64,000 bases of DNA from Cryptomeria japonica (lineage: Eukaryota > Streptophyta > Pinopsida > Cupressales > Cupressaceae). Positions within the stretch are counted from its first letter, which is position 1, and each line of letters begins with the position of its first letter. Location: contig NC_081406.1 of NCBI RefSeq assembly GCF_030272615.1, positions 238,874,422-238,938,421 of the forward strand, written 5' to 3'. Below, in pieces: positions 1-10,829 of this stretch. A model generated the notes under the pieces. That model was not told where the DNA came from. It did no database searches and saw only the letters and a program-made list of their open reading frames with translations. Made by a program: the position numbers and the translations under genes.

Positions 1-243
1 GGAGGGTTAATTTTTATCTCACCAAAGCCCGACATAGGAGAAATTAAATCCCGAAAAGAAAATTAGGTCCAAGGGTCGGATGGACCTATTTTGGGGCTTG
101 GACAGGGTCATGAGGTGACATAAGGGTTGAAACAAGATAGATTTTGGAATAATAATGCAGAGAGGGGTCCCAATTGAGTAGGGAGATGTAGTTGCTATGG
201 TGAGGACCCAAAACCCAGTCAAAATTGCAAGGGTCACAATTTT
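1..243. repeat. LTR-like fragment, gypsy-type repeat
   Basis: No plausible gene. The block resembles 53,236-53,510 by eye: both carry a purine-rich stretch with 'ggtgagg(a/g)(c/t)cc', then a short run ending in 'tttatgatgcta' or 'tttaggatgcta'. The second copy lies in the long LTR-like region of gypsy element D2, so this is probably a scrap of the same kind of LTR next to the copia fragment that follows. The junction is near 243-260. No LTR end or target duplication is visible. Confidence 0.35.
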
Positions 244-1104
244 ATGATGCTACAATTTCTGGGATTGCAAATTACTCAGTTGGATAAAGGTATTTTCATA
301 TCTCAGTCTAATTATGTGAAGGAAATGTTGAAGAAATTTGGTTTTGAAGATTCTAAACCTATTGGTACACCTATGATGACCGGATGTAAGCTAACAAAGG
401 ATGATGACTCTCTGAAAGCTAATCAGACTAGATATAGATCTATGATTGGTGGTTTGTTGTATTTGACTCAGACTAGACCTAATATAATGAATGTTGTATG
501 CCATGTTGCTAGATTTCAAGTTGATCCTAAGGAATCACATGTTACTTCTATAAAAAGGATATTCAGATATTTCAAAGGAACAGTTGATTTTGGTCTGTGG
601 TATTCTAAGAATGATGACTTTATTTTGAGTTCTTTTATATATGTTGATTGGGTAGATGATGTTAATGACCAAAAAATCACTACAAGTGGTGCATTCTTTT
701 TTGGAAAGAAGATGATTTCTTGGGCAAGTAAGAAGCAAAATGTTATTTCTTTATCTACAACAAAAGTTGAATACATTATTGTTGCTAGCAGTTGTACTCA
801 GGTAATTTGGATGAAACGAATGTTGAAGGATATAGGAGTTATTTATGATGAGCCTATTGCTATATATTGTGACAATTCAAGGGCTATCAATATTTCAAAG
901 AATTTGGTGTTGCATTCCAAGACAAAGCATATATCAATCAAGTTTCATTTCTTGAGAGAGAAGGTGAATGAGAAAGAAGTCAAATTGGAGTATGTATCTA
1001 CAAAGGAACATATTGCAAATATCTTTATGAAGCCTTTGGCTAAAGATACTTTTGAGTATCTTAGAGAGAAGTTAGGGGTAATTTCCCCTCATGATGAGAA
1101 CTAA
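244..1104 (+). pseudogene. Ty1-copia polyprotein C-terminus (RT end and RNase H), 5' truncated
   Basis: An open frame of 286 codons matches the last part of a Ty1-copia Pol. Near residue 1 it has the end of reverse transcriptase (FLGLQITQLDKGIFI). At about 65-85 is the connection motif YRSMIGGLLYLTQTRPNI. The RNase H segment follows: acidic residues in YVDWVDD, STTKVEYI and IYCDNSRAI, then HSKTKHISIKFHFLRE, and the end motif STKEHIANIFMKPLAKDTF. RNase H would remove the RNA strand during reverse transcription in the virus-like particle. Gag, protease, integrase and the YVDD part of RT are missing to the left, where unrelated repeat sequence begins, so this is a 5'-truncated relic. It has no internal stop. 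Normal ADWAGD and STAEAEY motifs are changed to VDWVDD and STTKVEY, which suggests decay. The polypurine tract and 3' LTR follow directly, as expected. Confidence 0.85.
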
Positions 1105-1438
1105 GGCATGCATGGATCTGCATCAATCCGGTGAGCTTCATAGAGATATATTTATGCTCTGGATTGATGAGTGTGGTTGCTACTCAGGGGGAGTAGTCAG
1201 TGTCAATGTTGGTGGTTCATATTTTTGGGGAAAGGAGCCTAATTCTTGAGCCTTTGTCATTTATGTCGAATGGGAGAGAAGCATGTGAAAAAACCTGAAG
1301 CAGTTTGAGATTTGAATTGTTTGTCAAAGGGGGAGCTGAACCTTGTGATTTTGAGGAAAATTTCTATTAGTTGATTTCTTTCTTTGCATTGATTGCTTTT
1401 AAAATTCATATGTTGCCATCAATGCCAAAGGGGGAGAT
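1105..1438 (+). other. 3' untranslated part and polypurine tract of the copia fragment
   Basis: This is a non-coding stretch between the RNase H stop codon and the 3' LTR. It contains two purine-rich runs: 'tcaaagggggagctg' near 1,326-1,340 and 'aaagggggaga' at 1,427-1,437. The second lies directly before the LTR and is the likely primer for plus-strand DNA synthesis. No ORF is supported here. Confidence 0.6.
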
Positions 1439-2831
1439 TGTTGGATATTGGCTGATATGTTGTCATTGATGTCAACATATGTGGATATTGGAGATTGTCA
1501 GACAGTTTTCAGTTTTGTAGTTTGATTGGATGAGTTGGTTTAGCCTATGTATTGAAGATGAGTTGATGCAGTTTAAAGGGTTTCTGGTAGGTTTCATGTA
1601 GATGGTTTATTCCCATTTTTAGAGGTTCGCATGATGATTTGATCGATTTATGAGATCTAGTATTATGGATGTTATGCAATGGTTTGTGTTATTTGGTATT
1701 CTAGTTTGTGCTTCGTATTGCTCTGGAATTTCTATATCTTTGGTTGTGGATGTGTGGAATGTGTTATGGACATTGATGTACACCCTCAGTTAACTTGGTT
1801 CATGATTTAGATATCCACAAGCGAATCTTTTAGGTTGACAGTCAATTATATTTATATTCTTGAACTCCGATAGAGAGATGATGATGATTATGATGATTCA
1901 AGTTATTGCAGTTGTTGTGATGCAATTCACATTGTTTGTGAATGTCTTTTGATCATTTTCTATGTGTATTGATGGTCTGCATTCATTATTGTGCGTGTTA
2001 TTGAAGATTTTCCTTGTCTGGTGATGTTCTTCATGTTTGTGTTATTCTTGATGGTTGTAGCGTGTTGCGAATGATCGAGGCATGATTGTTGGAGGTGTTG
2101 TGTGTTTGTGGTATTGATTTGGGTCCAGAATATGTCTTAGTCAACATTGTTTTGGTCTGCATGTATTGTTTTAGCATATGAGGATATTATTTTGTAATTT
2201 GTATTAAGGGTTTAGCCAACCTCAAAATATAGGTTGAAGGGTTTGTATAAATATATGTAATAATCATGTAAGATGTATGTCTATGAGTGTCTGCGTTGTA
2301 TATGTCAGTGAATGATTGAGTTGGATGTGAAAACAAGTGATTTGATCTTTCAAAAGTCTGAAGGAGAAAAGAAGTGTGGCAGAGCAGACTGTATGCTTAA
2401 CCGAAATTGTACTCAAGCATATGGAGATGCTATTTTCACAGTTCATATGATCCAAATTGTAGTATGAATGCTTTTGTAAGTCAGAGAGACTTCTTGTAAG
2501 GCCTTGAGCCTTCTCTTAAGGTTGTATCCTTTCTGGGTTTCTTTTTTTGAGTAGTGAGCTCTAGGCAGTGTTCCTGAATGCATGTTCATTCCCATTCTAA
2601 TATTCACATTTACTCCTAACAGGGTATTATCTCATTGTGGGTAGGTTCCCATCATGGTTTTTCCCTTAACCGGGTTTTCCACGTCAAAATCTTGGTGTTA
2701 TATGTGTTATTGGTGTGGTATTGTTTCATGCTTTAATTGTTAATCATCAAATCTATTTTGTAGTTTAAGTTGTTGAAGTTTTGGTGCAAACTGATTCACC
2801 CCCCCCTCAATTTATTGCATTGTTACGAACA
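1439..2831 (+). repeat. 3' LTR of the copia fragment
   Basis: The LTR starts with TGTTGGATATTGG just after the polypurine tract. It contains a block at 2,655-2,690 ('catggtttttccc' then 'gggttttccacg') that recurs in the other copia LTRs of this window, and a C-run after 'gattca' at about 2,796-2,810 near its end. The right end is placed at 'gttacgaaca' (about 2,831), which ends in CA, but no second LTR or target duplication confirms it. The length would be about 1.39 kb. Confidence 0.6.
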
Positions 2832-3156
2832 TGATGTACCAGAATCTAGTGCAGGCACCTCTTCCTTTGGTAACTAAGTATAGATACTTGGTTTAGGGGG
2901 AGTGTTGTTCAAAAATAAATTTTATACCCCCTCATCTGAGTGTATCATGTCACTAATCTAGCATGACAATGCTTTGAGTGACATCTAGTAATTAGAAGAA
3001 TCTTGCTGACATCAGCGATAAGATAGTTCTTGGTGACAAAACCCTAATGAAGTATTCTTAGCAAGATAAGTATCAATTTTTTAATTCATTTCTTTCATAT
3101 CGGTTATTTGTGTTTGACTATATTTTGTTAATAGTAGAGCAGTAGCAAAGTGAGAA
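2832..3156 (+). other. Flank upstream of the element A ORF
   Basis: About 325 bases between the preceding LTR and the first ATG of the element A ORF. It has no supported gene, primer site or LTR end. It probably includes the remaining non-coding part of element A, whose 5' LTR and gag are not visible, so A appears 5' truncated. Confidence 0.3.
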
Positions 3157-3371
3157 ATGCAAAAAATCATGGAAGGCAAATTAATCGTCAGAAAATCTAG
3201 CAGTGAGGAATTTCAAACTTTGGAAAAATTACTCCTGGATGAATTTAACCCGAAGAATATTAGAGTTGTTGAAGCTAGCCTAAATGATGATGAGTTGCAA
3301 AGGGTCAAAGGTTTGGAAGGCAAAGGTCTGAATCTATGGATTGAATTCCCCTTGTTTGATAATGTAGATGT
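3157..3371 (+). pseudogene. Element A unknown ORF, N-terminal part (split by element B)
   Basis: The frame opens at ATG 3,157 and runs in frame into the edge of element B at 3,372. It resumes at 12,921 in the same frame if one copy of the 5-base target site is removed. The visible part ends with GKGLNLWIEFPLFDNVDV. That matches a segment of the element B ORF (7,545-7,796, minus), which has RKGFTHFMDFPTFDEAEW, so both belong to one protein family. I do not recognise the family and can assign no function. No signal peptide or membrane segment is evident; the part is charged and soluble-looking. Placement before a 3' LTR suggests a retroelement accessory protein rather than a host gene, but this is inference. 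Confidence 0.6.
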
Positions 3372-4360
3372 TGTTGGAATCCAAGAACACTGAGAGGGGG
3401 GGTGAATCAGTGTTCGACCAATAATGTTAGTTTTGAACTTATTATGTATTAATCGGTTAACAGTAAATAAAATTAAAGTGCATACACCAAATAACACATA
3501 AAAAGGCAACACCATAACACCAATATTTATACATGGAAAACTCTGCAAAGGGAAAAACCACGTTGGGGCTGATACCCACAATATGTATATACTTGATCAA
3601 GTTATACAAATATTACATGAATGGGATTGCACATACAATCAGGCCAACCGCCTAGAGCTCACTACTCAACACAAAAGGAGAAGTCTCACTGACTTACAAA
3701 GCATTGCAAAGTAATTACAAGAAGAATGAACTTATAAGATACATTTGACCATGTTGGATAAGTTCCAGTGTATGCTCTGATAACCTTCACTGTGTACCGG
3801 TTTGTTGATACTATGTTCTTCCCTGTTTTGCTACCGGTTAGGTTGTGCACGTGAAATTGCACATAAAAGCTTCCATTCACTGACCAAAATGCATATCGAT
3901 AATATCTGAATAATTTGCAACCAAAATTTGCATCTTACATATCTCTGGATCCATGAAAGGATCTCCTTAAATATCCTCCTAACTTCCACCACATCAGCTT
4001 CAATGAAAAGTATAAACCTGTCAGCTGTCAGATCATAATGAATTTCAAACATAATCCCAATGATCATGTTGGATTTCACACGTTACAATAAATTCCATGA
4101 GAGAAATAATTGGGGCCATAAGATTTCCTAGCCATGTCCTATACATTACCGGTTACCAAATACACGTTACTGGGTTCAGGACTTAGCCGGTTGTGAAGAA
4201 AATTGAATACCAGTTAAGTGTAATGAATGTTGGTTAACCCAAACAAAGAAAATTGATAAAACAATGAATCTAAATAGAGAATATATACTCCTGAAGATGA
4301 GTTTCCATCAATGACAACCCAAAATGTCATTAACTCTTGTTAAATGAGTGTCAATTGTCA
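3372..4360 (-). repeat. 3' LTR of element B
   Basis: On the minus strand it ends with GATTCCAACA at 3,372, and 11,910-12,915 is its partner. Matching blocks include 'aagaacactgagaggggg', the 'ggaaaaaccacg' block near 3,553 and 'gagctcactactcaacac'. Its start reads TGACAATTGACACTC where the 5' LTR has TGTTGGAAATTGACACTC, a small deletion or substitution. The length is 989 bases against 1,006 for the 5' LTR. Confidence 0.8.
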
Positions 4361-4364
4361 TTAA

Positions 4365-4376
4365 TCTCCCCCTTTT
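4365..4376 (-). other. Polypurine tract of element B
   Basis: The minus strand reads AAAAGGGGGAGA directly before the 3' LTR start, as expected for the plus-strand primer. A second purine-rich run near 4,521-4,530 lies inside the 3' untranslated part. Confidence 0.6.
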
Positions 4377-4561
4377 GTATTGATGGCAACACCCATGTGA
4401 AAAATAGTGTTGTCACTGAATCTGCCTCTAAATCTACAAGACCTCCTGACCTGTACATGAATCCGTTATATACATCTCATGCTCCCCCTGAGTACTATAT
4501 ATACTTTTCACTTTATTCCTCCCCCTTTGACATCAATGACAAAGCGGGGTGCCAAAAATAA

Positions 4562-7500
4562 TTATTTATAGCTATAAACACATGTCAAATCTATACAAGT
4601 TTCAAAATATCTGCATACAGACTTCAAAAATGAAAAGTAGGTATCCCAACCATGCTTAAGGGAGTCAATAATGGAGATGAATCCATTCAAGAGACTAGAA
4701 TAATATTCAATTTCTTCTGATGTAGTGGGATCCTCCTTCCGCATGTTAGAAATACACTCAGCCTTATGAAATAATAAAGTATCTAACTGGGGACCAATAA
4801 TATTGTGGAGTTCATTTGCTCTGTTTATTATACTATCTCTTTCCTTCTCTAATTTAAAAATTTGATCCATAACTACCAAAATTGGAGCATCCAAAGAACT
4901 TGTAAGGTTAATTGTCAGGTTGTAAGAGTTGGAAACCTGAATTAAATTGTTCCTACAATTTGACATTTGCTTGTCTATAGATGTTGTGAGCTTACTAAAT
5001 TCTAGACTAGTCATATATACACTACCTCCCTCTGCCAATGTTGCATCAAGGGAGTGTAGGCAACTTTGGATTTTACCCTTGTCAAACTCAATCATTTGAA
5101 AAAATGTCCACTTTCGGGCCTCAACAAATTTATCTTTATCTTTTGTCAATGAAATTTTATAAAAAGAATCATAATGCTTGGGAATAAAATTAATGATTTC
5201 CTCCAATTTACCAAATGAGCTTGCGCTTTCTTGTGCTTGGAATCCTGGTACCAACTAGTTCAAAACTTCAAAACTATGTTCAATTAATTTCTCATCTTTT
5301 GACTCTTCCTGAGCCAACTCCTGGGTTGTCTGTGCATGAAGTGTTGTTGCCGCCAAAATTTTCTCAGTCGGTGACATCTTATGATAGGGTTTGTCAAAAC
5401 TAATAGAAAATTGTGACAAGCTCCCTTTGGCTATGGTTGAGGTATCAATTTCCAAGCCGAAAGAGATATTTGCCACAGTTTCCTTACCCTTATCTGTCAG
5501 TGAGGTAACCTTAGAATCCTTTAACTCTTGTGCACTGGTGGCTTCGCCACTTGGTGCCCTATCCGGATCCTAAACATCCTCTGCAACCTTATTAATTGAA
5601 TCCTTAACTACATTTGCCTCTGTATCCTCTGCATTTTATACATTGTTGGTCGATGTATCATGTGCTGCAAATTTTGATTCACTAATCGGTACAGTGCTAG
5701 CTGATGGAGTGCTAGCCGGTTTCTTAGTATTTACACTTGGTTGATCTATATCTGTCAGTTGTTGATCTGTTGGCAACTGAATATTTTGAGACTATACAAA
5801 ACTAGGACTCAGTTCATAACCCAAAATCAAAAGAATTCTTACCCAAATATCTATAGTTTCCTTCTGGATCTCCTCAAACCTTTCCAACATAAGGTGGTTT
5901 ATTTTGTGCTTAGGATTAAATTTGGATGAGCCAATTTTATTTATTAGATCTGTCATCTCTAGAGGGGTTATTGTTGGACATAGATTAACCAATTTTGTCT
6001 CTTTTATCTGTCGGTCCAGAGTCTGAGCATGTAATTTTCTAGCCTCTAACTTATCATAAGTTTCTCAAGTTCAATCAATGCCCTACTAAAAGAATCAAGA
6101 TATAAAAGAATTGCTTCCTCGATTTTCTTTTTATCCTTTTCATCAAATCCATCAAAGAATGAAGAAATATTATCTAAGTTGACATCATTAATAATTTGAT
6201 AAATTAGATCCTGAGTGTCCAATTTCTTCTTATCGGCTCTCCTCTTGGCTTCCAGTTTGGGCTGCTCATCAGATTTAGGTTTGCGCTTATGTACAATTGT
6301 GATTTTGGGCTTCCAGGGAGTCTCCTTAACAAGTTCTTTCTTTCGCTCCTCCTGCTTCTCCCTCACTACTCCTTTCTTCTTTGGAATTTCCTTATACGCT
6401 CATCTAATTTTGTTTCCTCAGAAGAAATAGTCATGTATTGTCAGGTAGCCTTCTGCTTTTTCTTTGTAGGCTCAGTAGGTTTAGGACTAGTAGGCTTAGC
6501 AGATGATGCTTTTGGTTTCTTGGAAGTCTTTGTCTGTACCGGGACCACATTGGGAGTGGCCTAAGCTGCCTTCTAGGCTTCCCTTTCCTCTTTCCTCTTC
6601 TGCTTCATCTCTTCTTTCCTCTGGGCTTCAATAATTTTGACTTTTTGTTCAACTTCTACCCTGTCATGTGCTTCACTTATAAGTGATTCGTCTGCAACCT
6701 TAGTCATCTTCTTCCTAATTGTTGGTGCAACCTGTTCTTGGTGAACCTTTAGCCCTTTTTCTTGGGCTGTGCCAATTTTTTCTTCTTTTTCATCTACTGG
6801 TGCTTACAGTAAGTGTTGTGCATAGGTATCTAGTGTGGCCTCATCCACCTTATAACCCATGGGCATTATCCATATAATTTTGGGATGTACAACTTCCACC
6901 ATGCATTCATCCTTATTAACCATAAAACATATTATATCCTTATACTTTTCTACTATAGATTTTGGAATTCTAGATCTGTTTTTCATTTCTTCTTGGAAGG
7001 TTTTGAAAAAATCCCATAAATTAGCCTTACTTAGCTTATCTCCTTGCCTATCCAAAATTTGATCTATTTGAGTAGCTACCGGGTGGTCAAAATCCCATTG
7101 AATCTTGCCATAATCGAGAACAGTGCCCAAAAAGTAAAATGCCAGACAAATAACAAATGAGCCATACCGAAAATTATTTTTCTTATCTTGCTTGATCTTC
7201 TGGAGGTTTTTCATGATCTCTTTCAACATCACACTACAGAGATTGTAGTGTGCAACCTCCTTTACCATTTGATGAGCAATCAAAATATTGTTGTCGGAGA
7301 CAGAGTTTAACCGGTTAGAGTGATAGACCTTGTAACCAATAATCATCGCAGTAAACTTTACATCAATATTTCTTACATCATCAACCCTCATCTATCGTCC
7401 ATCAAAAGTAGCGTCGATAAGAGTGTTGAGTTCTGATTTAGAGAGATTGCACATAAGGTCGGGTACACCTCCAACCTTGTGTAGACAGGTGACATTTTTT

Positions 7501-7847
7501 ATCACTTTCTCAGTGATTTTGTATGGTCGGTCCAACCAAATAAACTATCCATGAATACGGCTCAAAATGTAACGGACCCATTCTGCCTCATCAAAAGTGG
7601 GAAAATCCATAAAGTGTGTGAAACCCTTCCTCTGTAAGTGAGCAAATTCTAGTTTCAGCTGGTTGTCGGTGATCAGGTTCTTTGTGAAAACGCAGGACAA
7701 CTCATATCCTCTGAGCTCCTCAATATTGCAATGAATGTATGCCCTAATATCTTCTATGTGAAGAAATCCATGGAAAACACTTGAGAATGCTCCCAAATGT
7801 TCATCTAGAAGGGATTTGAAAGGATGCTTCTTAAAAACAGGACGGGG
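4562..7847 (-). pseudogene. Element B unknown ORF, main part
   Basis: This is the rest of a very long reading frame on the minus strand (about 1,160 codons with the 10,292-10,500 piece), broken by several stops and at least one frameshift near 6,370. Segments in order: 7,545-7,796, shared with element A (FMDFPTFDEAEW); 6,804-7,391, with IIGYKVYHSNR and FRYGSFVICLAFYFLG; a lysine/glutamate/proline-rich linker (about 6,046-6,800); a segment with LERFEEIQKETIDIWVRIL (5,792-5,992); 5,255-5,476; and a helical C-terminal part (4,562-5,254). Elements A and C carry related C-terminal parts. The family is not one I recognise. The position between gag and 3' LTR is that of env-like ORFs in some plant LTR elements, but no clear signal peptide or membrane anchor is seen. 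Role unknown. Confidence 0.6.
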
Positions 7848-10291
7848 GGGTAAAAGTACAAAGTTGTGTCACACTTTTATAAAGGAAATGGTCAATGCTG
7901 ATTCAAATTTTTAAATTAAATCAATAGAAAGTGAAATATATGTTTTAAATTTTGAAATGATGTAAACTAATAAAATTTATATTCTTATGTCTTTTTTTTT
8001 TGTAATTTTAATAAAAAATTAAAAAATTATTTGAATATAGTTTTTTATAAAGTAAACACTATAATTTAGTTGCTGAAAAAATATTGAAATTGAAGTTACA
8101 CAAGCCACCACACTTTATTTAGTAAATTTTACCTTTTTTCTTGATTTTTTCTTTTTATATTTATAACTTGAAACTTTAGTGCATGGATATATTTTTTACT
8201 TTTTTTATAAATATATATTTTTCAATAAATTTGAAAAGTTGCGTGTGCTAAAATATAACTCTTTCCAATTCCCACCACCTTTTTTCTTAATTATTTATCC
8301 AAATGAAAAAATAATTATATCATCTTTGATAGTTTTGATACTTAAAGATAAGTACAGATGCCAAGCTAAAAAGATGAGAGGGGGGGGTGAATCATACAAA
8401 CTTAATCTTCTATAAAAACATCAGATTCAACCTCGGTAACATATACTTCAGTAATATAACCAAAACTGCTAAACATACAAACTCAAAAGCATATAAACAT
8501 CATAACACTCATAACACCAGATTTAACATGGAAACCCAAATAGGGAAAAACCACTGTGGGATTTCGGACCCACTAAGAAATATACTCTTCTAGAGTATGC
8601 TCGGTTAAAAGCAAATCCTATTAAAGATTACAAACACATTGTTAGATGTGACCCAGTTAAGGGATTTCCCTCATATCTGTTAGGATCTTCACCTTGTTAG
8701 AAGTGACCTTGTTAAAGGATTTCAAACACTCAATCAGAATGTCACCTTGCTAGAGGGTTTTACAAATAAGACTGTTAAGTCCACTCGGTTAAGAGATTTT
8801 CTTTCACTTCACTAAATAACAGTAATAAAAATCTATCTGCAACTTCACATCTAAAATGCTAAAGCAAATTCTTATTTGTTCAATACAATATAGACATAGA
8901 ACTAATCTTGTCCATCTGCTCTATACTCTGTTATTCAAAACAGATCTTCAAGCTTTTGTGCTCGGTAATCACTATGTAGCATCCCTGTGCATACACTTGC
9001 CTGCATACATTGTTTATCAACAATTCCCTATTTATAAACAATTCACCAACCGCTTAATCTCCTTGATCACATTTCCCATGATCAATCATAGCCATCAGAT
9101 CTTCAAACTTTGACCAGGTTCAATGTATCCTTCGATCTGAAAATGTTTTACCCCACCTTGGAACTTGCATATATTTCTTGGAACTTGTGCTAGGGTATTG
9201 CGGTTCAATCTGATCTGTAGATCTTCCTGTCGATTTTCCTTTGCCATAGATTCTTTAACAAACTTCATTCATGGCATACCAATCATTTAATCATAGCCAG
9301 CTCATCAGCTTCCTTCATTAAATAATGCATGTAATCATTTAATGTATTTTGTTATTACTCGGTTGCAACTTGGTAAATACTAAACTTCACTCGGTAGACA
9401 TTCTACCTTCATTAACCGATAGCGATAACCTTAGGGTTTACCGACTAGGATCCTTAGGGTTTACCGACTAGGTTCTTTGCTCGGTAACATAGTATAGTAT
9501 TATCCTTTCAATCAATAACATATGTAGGATATCAAAACAATCTAAACATCATGATCTCATCATTGTCTAGCTCGGTAATAGTTGCCCATTGAATAACTTA
9601 TTTCTCCCCTTATTCATCATATTTTTTCTATGTCTTTTACCGACATCTTTATACTCATCAAATCATACTTCTCAAGATATGGCAACATCATACTGAATTA
9701 GAAAATCAATTCCTTGACATCAATGACAAAATAATAATATTAAGACAGTAAACATCCTTAATCAGTTATATCCATAATCATCAACAACCTTCTCAATATC
9801 CTTATTGAAATGCCAATAATCTCTCCTTGTCTGTTATAATGCCAAATGCCAACAATCTTAACATAGATTCTTTTCTCTACTGCATCATATTTTTTTCAAA
9901 TATTTTTAATAAATTTTAGTATTTTTCCTTGACAAGATAATCAACCTTGTATTTTAGTGTTGATGACCTACTTTCAATAAAAATTAAATATAAAATATAA
10001 AAACTAACTAAAATATTAAAAGATATATATTTTGGAAAATTCACTTATAGATCTATAAAAGTGTATTTTTACATTTCAAAAAAAAAATTATTTATAAGAG
10101 TAGGAGTTGTTGAAACATCGAGTTTTATTTTTTTTTGTAATTAGACCAAAAGTAGTATAAAATATACATTTAGTAGACACTTCCAATTGGAAAAGTTGTG
10201 GCCCATATATAACTTAGCTATAATGAATCTATATAGACCATATGTGCTGATAAGTTAGCCTGAAACATGACAAAGTTTTGTGCTTTTACTC
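7848..10291. mobile_element. TIR DNA element inside the element B ORF
   Basis: The left end reads GTAAAAGTACAAAGTTGTGTCA (7,850-7,871, here broken as 'gtaaaagtacaaag' plus 'ttgtgtca'). The right end, read on the minus strand, is 'gtaaaagcacaaaac' plus 'tttgtcatg' (10,268-10,290), so the termini are imperfect inverted repeats of about 22 bases. The flanks are G-runs ('cggggg' and 'cggggg'), which would hide a short target duplication. Removing the element joins the two halves of the B ORF within a short proline stretch. There is no transposase ORF; the remaining sequence is AT-rich, so it is a MITE-like or non-autonomous element, enlarged by a nested solo LTR. A related copy starts at 23,584. 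Superfamily not assigned. Confidence 0.55.
8359..9854 (-). repeat. Solo LTR nested in the TIR element
   Basis: On the minus strand it starts TGTTGGCATTTGGC (right end 9,854) and ends '...tttttagcttggca' (left end about 8,359). It shows the blocks common to the copia LTRs here: 'gattcacccccc' (8,377-8,393) and 'gtggtttttccc' then 'gggtttcca' (8,528-8,560). No primer site lies on its left and no polypurine tract on its right, so it is a solo LTR. A clean 5-bp target duplication is not visible, so the exact ends may be off by a few bases. Confidence 0.6.
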
Positions 10292-10500
10292 GGGGGTGGT
10301 TCTTGATTTCCACCACCAAAGGAGTGTCGATGTTCGATTATGAAGTCATGATAACCAGATACTGAAACTAGGGTTTCCGGAAATGAAAAATACCTAAAGA
10401 CACTATCAAGAGATGAGATTGCTTTTGGAAGAAAGTGCTTGCACAAATCACCTTGGACTCTAAATTTCTCTAGAAATCACTCGTCTGAATGCTTGATCAT
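10292..10500 (-). pseudogene. Element B unknown ORF, N-terminal part
   Basis: The frame begins at an ATG on the minus strand (10,500-10,498), meets a TGA eight codons later, then stays open to the TIR element. It includes KAISSLDSVFRYFSFPETL and ends in a proline run that continues at 7,847 in the main part. The start is uncertain because the early stop may be a later mutation. A TATAAAAGGG sequence lies 30-40 bases upstream on the same strand. Confidence 0.5.
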
Positions 10501-10528
10501 TGTGAGAAGAAAAATAACTTTACTTTTC

Positions 10529-10538
10529 CCTTTTATAG
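10529..10538 (-). promoter_or_regulatory. TATA-like box before the element B unknown ORF
   Basis: The minus strand reads TATAAAAGGG, about 30 bases before the first ATG of the unknown ORF and inside the element. It could drive a separate transcript, but the distance leaves almost no 5' leader, and the surroundings are AT-rich enough for chance. Confidence 0.2.
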
Positions 10539-10829
10539 CCGTTAACCCTAATTTTTCACTATCATAAATGTTGTCGGGAAGCATTATCGGTTTACATAGT
10601 CTATAAGTAGGTTCTGGTAAAAATCTAAAATTTCTTGAGTACCCATCCGCAATCAAAATTCTTTGACTACATATCTAATCTGGGGTATTTGCATGATCTT
10701 CAATGATTTGCCTACCCCCAATGCATAGTGCCTTAGTTACTGGTTGTGTCTGCTATCGGTGCAGGACCTGATGACTCTACCGGGTGTTCTTCCAGTTGTG
10801 TATCTAATCTCCTTACCCATCTTTTCTCA

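Noticed and set aside
3213..3581. Minus-strand frame of 122 codons
   Set aside because: It runs across the junction of element A and the LTR of B, so it is a composite of two unrelated sequences.
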